NCBI GenBank assembly: GCA_015680685.1
Contig: MNCI01017497.1
Coordinates: 749,543-792,727, forward strand
Source of the DNA: Gnetum montanum
Lineage: Eukaryota; Streptophyta; Gnetopsida; Gnetales; Gnetaceae
Reading direction: 5' to 3'
Length of the DNA: 43,185 bases
In this document: one piece after another, positions 9,835-21,260 of the stretch
Layout: the number at the start of each line of letters is the position of its first letter
How positions within the stretch are numbered: position 1 is the first letter of the stretch
Made by a program: the position numbers and the translations under genes
The notes under the pieces: generated by a model
The model's database searches: none
Told to the model about the DNA's origin: nothing
The model's input: only the letters and a program-made list of their open reading frames with translations

Positions 9835-10440
9835 CCCATTCCACTACACCCCTCAACCATTTTTGAAATTTTGTGTTTTACACTTTTTTGTTTTTCAACA
9901 TCGTTCATACATTTGCTAGTTTTTGTTAATTTTTCTTCCTTTCTTTAATTATTTTTTCATTTCCTTTGTTGTTGTTTATTTATAAGTATGTGTGTGTTTC
10001 ATTTCCAATTCATCACTAATAAGTCGTCTTATTGTTATTAGGTTTGGTGCAAATGGTTTTCGTTGCGATGGGTCACTAAAAATAGCCACTTATTTTACCT
10101 CGCTCCTATCCTCGCATGGGTGTTCTTGGTTTTTGCATCTACTTTCACTTCATAATATTGGCAGTGAGTCCATGTCATCCATCCATTCATCCACTCCAAG
10201 GTTTTCCAACTCTTGGAAACATGCAATCCCATTTCACTTAAAAACATTATAATTAACATGTGACTTGTGTAGTTCCTATACTCAAGGATGATCCAATGGT
10301 TTGAATTAGGTGTGAATTCAAGGGGAATGCAACATCTGTCATCCTCTTCTACCCCTTGAGCTACGGGAGTGCCCTTATGGATTTCTTTCCACTCCAAGTC
10401 CTTCTCTACAAGGAAGCTCCTTGGCAATTTGACCTTGCAT

Positions 10441-10491
10441 GGTGTGGTCCTCATCAAAAACAAAAAAATACATGAGGATTCAAAGCACACC
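10441..10491 (+). other. Post-pol hairpin, copy 1 of element 1
   Basis: The outer stem is GGTGTG (10441-10446) with CACACC (10486-10491). The inner stem is TCCTCAT (10448-10454) with ATGAGGA (10472-10478), 7 bp and perfect. The loop is A-rich. A second hairpin follows with the same outer stem but a different, still paired inner stem. Confidence 0.65.
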
Positions 10492-10531
10492 CCTTGGTCA
10501 AATGCATGCACACAAGCATGGTTCTTTGTAT

Positions 10532-10602
10532 GGTGTGATTCCCACAAAATAAAAGAAAACATAAGAATAAAATCTTAACCACGTGGGAATTCAAAGCACA
10601 CC
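10532..10602 (+). other. Post-pol hairpin, copy 2 of element 1
   Basis: The outer stem is GGTGTG (10532-10537) with CACACC (10597-10602). The inner stem is ATTCCCAC (10538-10545) with GTGGGAAT (10583-10590), 8 bp and perfect. The 3' arm continues into CCCCTTAG, as in copy 1 (CCCCTTGG) and in element 2 (35722-35809). Confidence 0.65.
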
Positions 10603-11057
10603 CCTTAGACCACCTCTCATGAGCCATAAGCACTAGTTATGGGATTCCCTTCATCCCCTCTAACTTGTTCCCATTTCACTTCCTTCATCTCACGTCTGTT
10701 GGAGTGCTGGTTCTCTACAAGTGCATTCCTGTCTACTTTTGGGACAGACGAGTCTTCGCATAATTGGTGCAACATCACTGTATGTGGATGGTTTTGGGTC
10801 TAAACTCAGGCAAGGTCCTATCAAGTCACTTAACCACAACTTCACATGGGGTTTCATATGATCGATAATTGGAATTCCACTCTCACCCCTCTCTCTCTCC
10901 ATCCATTTCTCTTCCTAACTCACCTCACTACCATTCTTATGTTTTGATCATTCATTGTGAGTCCTTTGAACTTCTCATGCCGCAATAGGTTCTCATGGAT
11001 GGGAGTATTAACTTACGATCACCATTCCTTAGCCCTAAGGCCCATGGACCCCAGTGT

Positions 11058-11119
11058 TGGGGATATGCAAGGCCTATGAAGGCTACTACCTACTCTGGGG
11101 AGGACCTACTTACATATTC
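11058..11119 (+). other. Post-pol block shared by all three copies
   Basis: The block includes 'tatgcaaggcctatgaaggc' and 'ggaggacctacttacatat'. The reverse complements of 35172-35240 (element 2) and 43041-43110 (element 3) align with it (TATGCAAGG, AAGGC, CCTACT, GGAGGACC, ACTT.CATA). The role is unknown. Confidence 0.6.
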
Positions 11120-11359
11120 TTAGTGTCGTTTGTTAGTTTCCCATCCTCTTGGTTGTTGGCAGCTTGTTTCCATGTTACCCATTGCTCGATTTCTTTCTCG
11201 TGAAGTTCTTTCTCACCACATTTTCCTTCCTTTGACTCCTTATTAGCTCAACTCTCCTTCCTATTGTCCTTAGCCATGTTTTGGACCTCTCATGCTCTTC
11301 AACTGCCCCAATTTGGTGCTTTAAATTCACCTTTTCGGGCTTTTTATGGGCTAGTCAAC

Positions 11360-11461
11360 GTTGGTCAACGGGTGCACACTCCTGCGTATATGGGGCCCCA
11401 TATACACAGCCCCCTGCATATACGTGTCCCCGTCGACATAGCACCCAACTCCTATATATAC
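11360..11461 (+). promoter_or_regulatory. Internal promoter-like module upstream of the third ORF, element 1
   Basis: This stretch looks like the LTR U3. It has GTATATGGGGCCCCATATAC (a 20-bp perfect palindrome), then 'catatacgtgtccccgtcga', which matches the 5' LTR word 'cgtatacgtggccccgtcga' at 18 of 20 positions, then 'agcaccca' and the TATA box CTATATATA at 11452-11461. It lies about 430 bp before the third ORF. Element 2 has a comparable module at 34851-34906 (minus). Confidence 0.6.
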
Positions 11462-11621
11462 AACCATTGTGCTTTAGATTTTCATTCATTTTGCAAACGA
11501 ATTGGGTAGAGATTTTGTCATATTTTTTGCCTAGCTTCTTCCCAAGCACCTATAATCCATCACGTATCCGTATCAACCGATCCTTGCCCTCTTGCATACC
11601 CAGAGGTATACTCTCAGTCGT

Positions 11622-11670
11622 GGGGGGGGGGGGGGGAAGTCTATGTGTAATTAATTAATTAATTAATTAG
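11622..11670 (+). repeat. G15 run followed by (ATTA)n
   Basis: Fifteen G at 11622-11636 follow 'tcagtcgt'. An ATTA repeat is at 11650-11670. The place corresponds in element 2 to 'catcatgggggcc', so the G run has expanded here. The context resembles the polypurine tract before the 3' LTR (TCATGGGGGTA). Confidence 0.7.
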
Positions 11671-11888
11671 AGAATTAAGACTTTGCACCTCTAAGGGAAG
11701 AACGAAAACAATCGTTTAAACTCTAACTCATCCCTTGTTGTTTTTGGCTCTAACCCATGAATTAATACTCTGGGGGACTTAATGGGATGCCCATGCCAAC
11801 AACATAACTTAGTTGAATTGAGAAGGTGTATAAGGACCATGTTAAGCTACTTATGCACAGTTTAATGGATGGTTATGTGTGATTGAAG

Positions 11889-14737
11889 ATGGCACCCAAA
11901 CCAAGGCATCCAAGGAGCTAAGGACCATCCCAACCTAGGGACAAGCATCCACGAACGGGAAGGGGATGAGGTCTGTAGCAACCAGAGCATGCGGAAGGCT
12001 CTCATGAAACTGGCCCCCTCCATGAAGGACCTAATGTGGAATCTGTCCATCAAATTCCTAAAGAGAAAATGCTTGGCAAGCAATCGCAGGGAGATGAAAC
12101 TCTAGGGATAGCACCAAAACTTGAGGTCACCTTAACCCAATCCTATATTGATGCTATCAAGAAAGAAGTGCAACGGATAGTCCTACAAGAGCTAAACTTT
12201 GGACCATTTCTCAAAAATGCACTAGAAGATGTAAGACTCCAATTGCAAAATTCTCCTGTGGCTGATCATCACAACCAGTGGTGAATGATATCTAGGAGAA
12301 ACCTATCTCTTCTGGACAAATCGGCTACCAGGGTCCAGAGTAAGGATTAAGGAAATTTATGTCTCTTACTCTACAGAAGCAATAGTGAAAGATCTGGGGT
12401 TGCCAAAGATCAGAGCAGATGTGGTAGAGATTCCAAAACAAGCAGACCCTGAGGTAAAAGGGGAGTGGATTAGGTGGTGTTATGGGGTAGACCGCAAGGA
12501 GTTCGGCTCTATAACCACTATGGAGAGGGTGTATTCAAAGATCACGTCTTACCATCTCAATCCAATGGTAAGACCCAGCAAAATCAAAGCCTTCTCCGCT
12601 CGTGCATGTGCCACTTTAAGCAGGAAATTTCCAATGAGTATTCCATAGCTAATACTCTTGGAAATTGAAACGAGGTTCATTGAAAGCGAATGTGGAAGAC
12701 GAGCTCTCACCTTCCCCTACATAATCAAAAAATTATGCAAACAGGATAGCACACTACACCAATGATACACTCTGACATGTCCTGATTGCCTCATGGCATG
12801 AAATGATGAAAGATAGGACTCCTACCACTATGTAGACAAAGGAAGAGCAGCAACCACCTCCACCGTCTACACAAACAACAAGGTTGGGTTCACAAGCCCT
12901 CCAGAACACATCCGCAAAATTTGACAAACGCTCTTGAGCTGACAAGAGCAATCTGGAAGAACTAGTGGAGGGGAAGACCCTTTGGTTTATCACCTTGTAA
13001 TGAGCCACATGGAGCAAGTGGCGTGATCAGTTAGTTTGTTAGAAAGAGCAGGGCCGATGTTCTCCATCACCCGAACATAAGTGCTAGCAAGAACAGATCC
13101 AAGTATTCAAGAGGTAATAGTATCAACCCAACAGCTATTTTCTAAAATCTTTGGGAATGTTGCTACCTTCTCGGTATGCTTGGAAGATGGTGAAGGGGCA
13201 ACAGTCTTGGTGATGTAGCACCAAGGATAGGAGATTGCGGCCGAAGTGGCTACTGTTACAATCGCTACAACTCTCAATGCACTGGCGGCACCTGTACCAG
13301 ATGTTCATGGACTTCAAGATGTACAGGCATCTGCTAGAACTTCACATAGCAGGATGGATGCAGCACAGCATGAAGAGTTGTTGGATCGACTGGTGGGAAC
13401 CAAGAAACTACTTCTAGATGTCTTTGACCTTCCAGATAACATCACTGTAACCCAGTCGAAGCTACTTTCAGCAAGGCATAAGAGCCTCATTTTGGAAAGG
13501 CAACTTGAAGTTTCTCAAGCCACTTGTCAACGCTTGGCAACGAAATTCACCTAGTTAAGAACCCAACTTGCCGATCCAGCTCTCCTTAACCATGAGGTCA
13601 CTAGAGATAAAGCTTTTCAATAGCCTCAGGATAAACTTTAAATAGTTGAGAATGAGTGAGAGTCAACGATCTTTGATAAGGACTTGATAGATGCACAAAT
13701 ATATCATTTAGACAAGGACTTGGTAGAGGTTCGTTAGGAAAATGTTAGGATGACCACAGAGGTCCATGGCTTGCGTAATGTTGGTGTTGAAAACGAGCAC
13801 ATGAAAAATTTTCTTTACCAATAGCAAGAAGAGCTAGCCAGGGTGAGTGCCGATGTGAGAAGGTTGGCCGCTGAGAATCGAAATCTATCCATGGAGGAGG
13901 TTCAAACCTTGTGACATAAATCTACCATCGAAGTCGTTGCTTGAAAGAATGAGGCCCTGAAATTTGAAAAGTCAAGAATCATTACAAGGACCAAGTGGGA
14001 CTACAAAAGGAAGTAAATGAGAAGCATATTCAAGTTGCAAGGGCTAAGCTGAACTAAGCACTCTAGTAGCTCCAAGAAGGAAGCGAGATATGGTAACCTA
14101 TCTCTAATAAGTTGAATGCCTACAGTCAAGCTGAAATCCACCTCAAGGAGTGCAGATTGAAGAAATGACAGAATATGTGGAGCTCACCAACCTTCGCTAT
14201 GCAAACCTGGCCATGCTCACAGCTGAGAGACTGCAGTTTGAATTAGAGAAGCAAGTGGTAATCTTATATTCTTTATACGAGGGTAAGTTCCAAGCATGCA
14301 AAGCGACAAAGCAGAAATTGGAAACAGCAAACACGGAACTCGAAGTTATCAGCACGAGTTTTGAAGGATAGCATGCAGTCTCGGAGAACTTGGCTCGTCA
14401 AATGAATAACTACCAGCAGCCACAGACATCAATTCAAGTGTTCTACATTGAATGAAAATAGTTCGCAGCCTAGTTCGTCAATTTGAAAGAGCTCCTTCCT
14501 ACGCTGCCATGCCCTTGGAAGGTTCCAGTTCCAGTTCTAGCACACATTGGTGAAGCCGCTTGGACAGTGAACTATCCCAGAAGCAAAGAGGAAAAAATGA
14601 GGGCCCTTCTGGAGGCTTTCTGATTACCTCCAGAAGTTGCAGCTACTATGAGACAGCCATCATTCATGCCACCGCCACTGCATGGGCTAGAGGCTGGTGA
14701 AGGACCATCGGAACCACTGCTACCAAGGATGGTGTGA
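11889..14737 (+). pseudogene. Third ORF (env position), element 1: plant-transposon-protein-like domain plus long coiled coil
   Basis: The start is the ATG at 11889 (MAPKPRH), matched by MTPKGKH in element 2. The end is the TGA at 14735-14737, matched in element 2. Length is about 950 codons in both copies. Landmarks: LEVTLTQSYIDAIKKEVQ (12122-12176); VKDLGLPKIRADV, EWIRWCYGVDRKE, ITTMERVYSKITSYHLNPM and FSARACATLSRKF (12385-12640); ALTFPYIIKKLC (about 12702-12737). This set resembles, from memory, the 'putative plant transposon protein' domain found in Athila-type elements. From about 13370 to 14440 the sequence is heptad-rich with Leu, Glu, Lys and Gln, a long coiled coil. The C-terminus is Pro-rich (MPPPLHGLEAGEGPSEPLLP). 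No signal peptide or membrane segment was seen, so I would not call it an envelope. Many stops and shifts break it. Confidence 0.7.
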
Positions 14738-14984
14738 TCTTCTCCAATGATTTTTGCATCCTTCTACATAGCAAAGAATCCAGGATCGATAGGGTGTTCA
14801 ATTTTGTCTCTGAACACCATCATTTTTGTAATTTTTCCTTCTCTGTATACTCGGGCACTTGGCACGTCATGTGTATGTGTGTGTGTGTCATGTGTGTCAA
14901 GTCATATGCGTTGTAAATAAAAGGCCATACCTTCCAAATTGTAAGAGGAACTCAGGGACAAGTCTTTACTTAGTCATGGGGGTA
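14738..14984 (+). other. 3' untranslated end of element 1 with polypurine tract
   Basis: It contains a GT-rich patch (14871-14896) and ends 'tagtcatgggggta' directly before the 3' LTR. The same string precedes the LTRs of elements 2 and 3 on the minus strand. GGGGG at 14978-14982 is the likely plus-strand primer core. Confidence 0.75.
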
Positions 14985-15842
14985 TGATGAAGTGTAAATT
15001 TGTTGCTATGTTTACTAGGCTGCGTATACGTGGCCCTGTCTACGCATCCTCCCTTGTGTCGACGTGGCCTCATTTATGCGGCACCTATTTTGGCCTATAA
15101 ATAAGAGGGCTTCCACCTCTCTTAGGTACCTTTTTGCCATTTGTAGCAAAGCTCTTGCAGTTTGTTCCTACAGGAGAGAATATTTTCCAAGTGCCCATAG
15201 TAGGTGTAAGAAAGGTGTCTAGCTCTTTATTTGAGCGCTGATGTACCTGAGCCCATTGGTGCGAATGGCAATAAGGACGAGCTTTTCAATCATTTGTTGC
15301 AGCAATTGGATTTAGTTATTTAATGCATTTAATAGTTTAATCTTTCTATGCTTTAATAGTACTTAAGTTTCTCTTGTTATTATTTTAATCACTCTTGCTC
15401 GTTTATAGTTCATAGGAACCATAAGTATGACCATCTCGAACATAAACCCAACGCTTGGCAACCCAATGACACTTAACGTCTGGTAACCCAGTAGTGGTTA
15501 GGGGATGCTTAGGATGTGCATGGAAGATGGGATCAGATACTTATGTTAGGATTAGTTAAGTTATAGATTAGATAATATTTCATTCCTTAATTTCCATACC
15601 TTAATTAGACACCAAAAGATAAAGTAAAAAGCCATAAAAATCAGTTGCCTCAATCTCACTTAACCATCGCAATCAGAACAATACAAGTGAGGTTGAGAAG
15701 ACAACAACCATTCTAACAAAGGGTTTTGCTGGTTAAGGGTCTAGTGTATGTTAACTGCTTATAGTCTATGGAATTCAACTGAGTTGTGTGTGAACGCCCG
15801 TGATTCACATGGTTGGGCGTAGGGGTACCTAGCCACTCATCA
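14985..15842 (+). repeat. 3' LTR of element 1 (LTR D)
   Basis: TGATGA to TCATCA; it aligns end to end with 3344-4217. The U3 lacks 15 bp present in the 5' LTR around the first GTATAC word. TATA box at 15096-15103. Differences are mostly transitions and are denser in U3. Confidence 0.92.
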
Positions 15843-15847
15843 GCTGG
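15843..15847. repeat. Right target-site duplication of element 1
   Basis: GCTGG, against GCTAG at 3339-3343. Confidence 0.75.
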
Positions 15848-18800
15848 GTTAACATTTTCTTTTAAAAAAATTCATAATCAAAAGGTATAACTCATGACCC
15901 TGGAACCATCACAACTTTTCTACAAAATATAAGATATCAACAATGAAGTTATAAAGGTGTGTAAAATAATAAGATAAAGAAATAATCAATGGATTAATAA
16001 GAAAAAAACTACGGAATAATAAGAATAGAAGTTTGTGATATATGGAGGTCATGATACACATGAGTGATAAAGTGAAGGTAGTTAGTAACTTGGAATATAA
16101 AGAAATTCAAGAAGATGTGATGAAGCACAAGATTCATAATGAGCAGCCAAGTACCACAACCAATTAAGAAGTGACTCATAAGTTATGAAGCAAGTATTTT
16201 AGTAGATAATTGCAATCCCTATAGCATAGAATCTAGTTTCCCAAATAGGAAGAGAAGGTCCAAGTTATGCCATATGTAGGTTGGTCTAATTTCTTAAATA
16301 AAAAGAGAAGATCATCCAAAAGGTTATGAAGAAAATGAAAACAAAAGAGTAAAGCTTATGAAAAAGTGTTTTGCAAAGCCTAAGAAATTAAGATAGTAAT
16401 TCATAAAAGCAGGTAAGAGTAACCAATACAATTACATTTATAAAAGCAAGCTGAGCTAAGTTTGTAATAAACTACCAAATCATGAAGCTAGATTAGGAGT
16501 GATTGTAGAGTATGAAGCAATGTAATTTGAGAAGAATTATTTGTGTGTATATTCAAGAAAACTATATTTTGATAATTTACAAGTTACATTTTTTCATAGA
16601 CTAAGATCCTTATATAATTAAAGTTATCCAAGAGATGTAAAACAAAACTTTAACAATTAGGAATCTAAACAATCCCTCATAGACGGAATAAGTCGGATTT
16701 TTTATTTTTTTGAAATATTTTGAATATTTTAGGAGAGAAGATGAATCACATTTTAATTAATGGGTTAAGCCATGGTTCATTCTTGAAGTTTTTAAATGAT
16801 ATGTAGATTGTTTTATTGTCAAACAAGGAACAAATCAAGTTTTAGTCTAGTGTTGGTTCATCTATCTTTATGATTGCCTATATAAATAATCTCTAAAGCC
16901 TTGGTTACCTATATTTAGCTTCTCTTTTCTCACTTGAAGGAGGATCAAGCTAGTTTTACTCTTGAATAGAACTTTGCAAATAGTATCATTATGGTTAATG
17001 AGGTGATGCACTAGGCCAACACCACTAACACAACTAATTTCTTTTATCAAAATCAACTTGGATAGGACATAGGATAGATTTGACTGAAGGACATTTAATT
17101 TCACTTTAATTGGGGATTTTAATAATTAGTTTAAGATTTTTATGCTTTTCCTACTATAGTCTACTAGTTTAGATTCTTAGTTGGAAAGAAATGCTCACAA
17201 ATATTAGGCATGTTGTCTTCTTATTTATTTATCCTATTTAGTGGTAATCTATGTTACTCCCTCAAGCTTAAAATTGTCTTTTTTCTTTTTCTGTGGGGTA
17301 CTATTTTAGTGTGCTACATTGATGACACCCTCATCTTCTTTAAGGCCTTTATCTTTGAAGCTAAAAATGGGTAGAAAGTTTTAGAACTATTTGGTAGAAC
17401 TACTAAGCTAACGATTAACAAATAGAAGACTAAGTTACTAAAAGTATATTTTCCTTCTCTCAAATCTAAGTGAATTAGTAACATCCTCTTATGAAAGTTT
17501 GGCTTATTTTCGAACATGCATCTAAGGAGTCCCTCTTCTTGAGAACATCAAAAAAAGAGTTTAATTGTGTTTATATTAACCCAAAGAATCTACTAGACAA
17601 ATTAGTTTGTACATTTCTTATAACTACTACCCTAAAATCAATACTATTAGCTTGAAAAGTTCATACAAATTTTGATTTCAAATTTTCAATTTTCTTTAAT
17701 AGAATTCTATTTCGCAATAGTCTAATAATATATGTTGATAATTTTCTACTATTTATAAGCATAAGCATCATTCTTTATGTTCATGTTGCATTTTATTTTC
17801 TACTTGAAGATCATGTCATCTCATTTTTACTCTACTATTTAACATTTACATGCATACAAAAATATTGCATTGTGAGAGAGGTCTTAGGGTTAAGATTCCC
17901 TAGATCCTCCTCATGATTTAGGAAGCATGGAACACTCTTACATATTTGTTCATTGTACTTAAGTATTGGAAAATTTCATTTTTCCTTGGTGGTTCCAAGT
18001 AGTAATAAGGCTTCACCTTGTTATTCCCTTCTTAGTCCTCCTCATCTTACCCTCATGCTTATAGAACTACATGGGACTTGATTCTACTATTGTCCTAGAT
18101 ATGTATGTAGCTTGGATTGGATAGTCTAGGTGTGGCACTACATCGAACCTCATATGAGATCATGAGAAGTCTAGAGGTGAGGCACCCCCTATAGATACAT
18201 CATCATCCTCCTACGAATAATGTTTATAGGGTTATTTATGTACTTGTTTGCTAGTCCTTGTTTGGAGTTGTAGATGTTCTCCTAGAGGCATATACTCAAT
18301 ATATAACAAGTTGATGCATTGCATGTCCCCTTCTAAGTTATTGAAGTAGTTGTCATGCTTACTAGGAGGCATAGTCCCCAAGTCTTCCATCCTAGGTCCA
18401 TTTGATATAAGAGAATTTCTAGATGTATTAGAAAATGGTGGGACAATGTTGTTATAGATGGTATTAAAGCCTTCTTTAATGAGTTGCAATAAGTATGATG
18501 TCCTTCCATGATATTATGACCTTAATGTTTATTATCTATGGTCATCCTAGTTGGATATTATTTTTAACGTTGGATCATATTGGTTTTACCTCTTGTATCT
18601 ACCATTAGGTGTGCTTATAAGAAGGCCCCTATGGGTTTTTTCTTAGGAAGCCATGACTTTAATTCTTGTACTTTGTGGCTTGTACATGCTTGGAAATAGA
18701 TGTAGTTGCATTGATGGGATTTTATCCACTATTTTCATTAGTGGTTGGATAAGTTATGGTTGTGTGTCAATGTGGTTGGTGGAAGTTCTATTGGTATTAC

Positions 18801-21255
18801 ATTGAATGTTGTTCAAGTAGCTTTTCATCTTTGGTATTTAGTGGTTCATCTAGGATGAATTGGACTTGGTATTTGCTTTGATCTCCAACCAGATGACATG
18901 TTTTATGATGGAATTACTTGGAATATTTAGGATATGGTATTCTTGCATCTCCACTTATCTTAGACACAATAACTGTAGGATTTACATATTGGACCATAAT
19001 TTTTCCTAATTACCTTGGGATGGAGGGCCATAAGACATGTGTTCCTGGTGAGCCCTGGTATGGGTGGTTAAAGACCATCACAAGTAGACTAATGTATGTT
19101 CATGTTCACGATTATATATTTTTCTAGTTCTTTACATGTATCTTTCATTCTATTACATCTCAAATCTCTTATATACATCCCTTTTTCTTTGACTCTCACT
19201 TGCTATCACTTAACTTTGTATCTCCCGTCACTCAAATGAGGCTTCATGGATGGCTATGGCTTATAATTGGGATGTTTAATGATGATGCATCTTGAGGCCT
19301 TATGTGCTTCTCTAAGAACAATTTTATTATAATCCTTGCTTTAATATCCTTTTGTGATTCAAGATTTGATTACCTTATTTTGGGTCATTTGATGTTGCAT
19401 TACCTCTTTGAGGCTTAGATGTGCCTACCCCTAGGATTTATTTGGATTTATGTTTTCAAGACCTCGTAGGACAATTCATTTCTAATTTTTTTACTATTTC
19501 AAGAGCTTGCCTCTCTTATTAAGTGTCATTTTTAGAGGTCATATCCTCTATGATGATGATTTTGGTAGTACGTGTTAAAACATATTGTCGTTAAGACCTA
19601 TTGTTAGCTACATCTTGGTCTTCCTATATATATTTTTGGATGAGATCATGAATTTTTATACCTATGTCCTCATGTGGCTTTGTTAAGACCTTGATCCTAG
19701 ATAAGGACAAGTGTTAATGGCAAGGTATCCTTCTTAATTGTAGATCTCTAGAATTTTGAAAGTAAGTTAATTTATTCTCATTCATGTTTCTCATGCTTAT
19801 TTCATTTATATGTATATATAAGTTGCTTATGTAGTTGTTGCATGATTGATATCTATGTGTGTAACTATTTAGATCTTGCTCTTAATGGCATTTTGAGATT
19901 TTTATATCTTCATTATTTTTTATTAAGCTCGATGGATACATTTTATGGCTAGTGTGTTGTACATGAACCCCACTAATTCTTTTGTTTTTAAGCTATTGTA
20001 TTGGCCTTGTAGGCAATATAAGTATAGAGAGGTTAAGACAGTGGGAACCTCAGTGAATTTTGTGAGAGCACTATGTCTTTGGAAAAGATAATTATTCTTG
20101 AGATCTTAATGAATTTATTACTTGATCTCAAATTCTTGGCATTGGATTATGGATTTATTAGTACCGATGTTGTAATGGAATAGCTAGTGCATCATGATTT
20201 GTTTATCTCTTAGTGCTTTGCATGAAAACTTATAGAGAACTATAGTTACCTCTAACTTCCTTCAGATATTTGAGTGAGAAGAAGGAAGAAATAATATCCT
20301 TGGTTATGCCAAATATTTATTTCCTAGGAGTGGTTGATGCCTTAAGGTCTCATTGTGGTAGGTGATGGATCTTGAAATGGCACTTTTACATTATTTGTTC
20401 ATTATATTTTCCTTGTTCTTTGATAGTTTTTTTATGATAGATTTATTTGATCTCAATGTTTTATTTGTTAGTATGTGTGTAGAGATAAATTTTCAAATCA
20501 AAATAATGCACTTTGATTTTTTCTCCTAATGGTCAAAAATCTTAGCCTTAGGATGAACTTGGATAGTATTTTCTTTAGCCTCCTAGACTTGCATCGCATT
20601 CCTTATTATGATCATATATCGAGAAGTATAAATTTTTTGATGACTTTGTGAACTCTTTTGTTTCCTTGTCATAGGCCTATGCCACACCTTATTATAAGGC
20701 TAAGTTCAATGAACTATGTTTCATATACATTTATTCGCCCTTGTGGTTAACACTTTTGCTATGCATTGTAGTCGGTCTCTATCCTCTAATATGAGATCTC
20801 CCTAACTCTATGGGTAATTCTACATTATGATAACTATTTTATTGTAGAGCATAAAGCATGTTCTTTTCTATGGTATTTTTAAACAATTTAGTGGTTTGCA
20901 TTCTTTGATGATCTTGCCCTTTCTCTGATGGTATATGTCCTTATTGATCATGACATACTTTGATGGTAAGAATCCTTGGTAATTGTAGTACGCCTGATGA
21001 TGTGATCAAATCTCAAACTCTTCCTTAAGGATTCCATGTTTTGTGGTAATTTCTTTTATTTGTAAATAGTAGTTTCTCTTAGTAGAGTTATAATTCATTT
21101 TTATGCTGATCCTAATCATGATAACATATGGTTCTTGATGTTCACTAGTCTTAATAATGTAACATAGTAACAAAATGTATGGTAGGTTCTTGAATGTTAG
21201 TTCTATGACTAACCTTGGTGCTAATGTGAGTCTTGGGTTTTGATGTTGAGCCTTC
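15848..21255. other. Long AT-rich stretch without recognised genes, apart from a LINE scrap
   Basis: ORFs are short. The only recognisable coding trace is at 17312-17435. An 85-codon minus-strand ORF at 18232-18489 and a 69-codon ORF at 18918-19127 show no motif I know. No LTR ends were seen. It is probably old, decayed DNA; the solo LTR at 21261 inserted into its right side. Confidence 0.5.
17312..17435 (+). pseudogene. LINE (non-LTR) reverse transcriptase fragment
   Basis: The frame gives CYIDDTLIFFKAFIFEAKNG, stop, KVLELFGRTTKLTINK, stop, KTKL. This fits the plant L1-type RT palm: (Y/F)xDDTLIF, then a spaced EA, L, F, L.IN..K..L. The two in-frame stops are TAG. Only about 40 codons can be placed; the flanks are too decayed to call. 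An RT in this class copies its RNA at a nicked target. Confidence 0.6.
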
Positions 21256-21260
21256 CTCTC

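Larger units (their letters stand above)
9835..11349 (+). other. Post-pol noncoding spacer of element 1
   Basis: About 1.5 kb without a coherent frame lies between pol and the internal promoter-like module. It is matched, also noncoding, in element 2 (about 34910-36486, minus), so it is a fixed part of the family. It begins T-rich (9860-9990), holds two hairpins (10441-10491 and 10532-10602), the shared sequence 'cactagttatgggattccc', a CT-rich patch (10885-10920) and a block also kept in element 3 (11058-11119). Confidence 0.75.
3344..15842 (+). mobile_element. Element 1: Athila-like Ty3/gypsy LTR retrotransposon, 12.5 kb, defective
   Basis: The copy has two direct LTRs (874 and 858 bp) bounded by TGATGA...TCATCA, a 5-bp target-site duplication, a tRNA-Asp primer-binding site and a G-rich tract before the 3' LTR. 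Inside, in order, are gag, protease, an RNaseH with only the end of RT, integrase, a 1.5-kb noncoding spacer, an internal promoter-like module, and a third ORF of about 950 codons. Most of RT is deleted and every frame has stops. The LTR pair shares the same U3 words, as expected for one insertion, and differs by scattered substitutions plus a 15-bp indel in U3. It could only have moved with enzymes supplied in trans. Confidence 0.9.

Noticed and set aside
11889-14737. Third ORF as a retroviral envelope gene
   Set aside because: No signal peptide, membrane segment or cleavage site could be seen; position alone is not enough.
16868-17517. Minus-strand ORFs around the LINE fragment
   Set aside because: The plus-strand frame at 17312-17435 carries the RT motif; the minus frames have none.
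18232-18489. 85-codon minus-strand ORF
   Set aside because: No motif recognised and no second copy to compare; kept only as part of the unannotated stretch.
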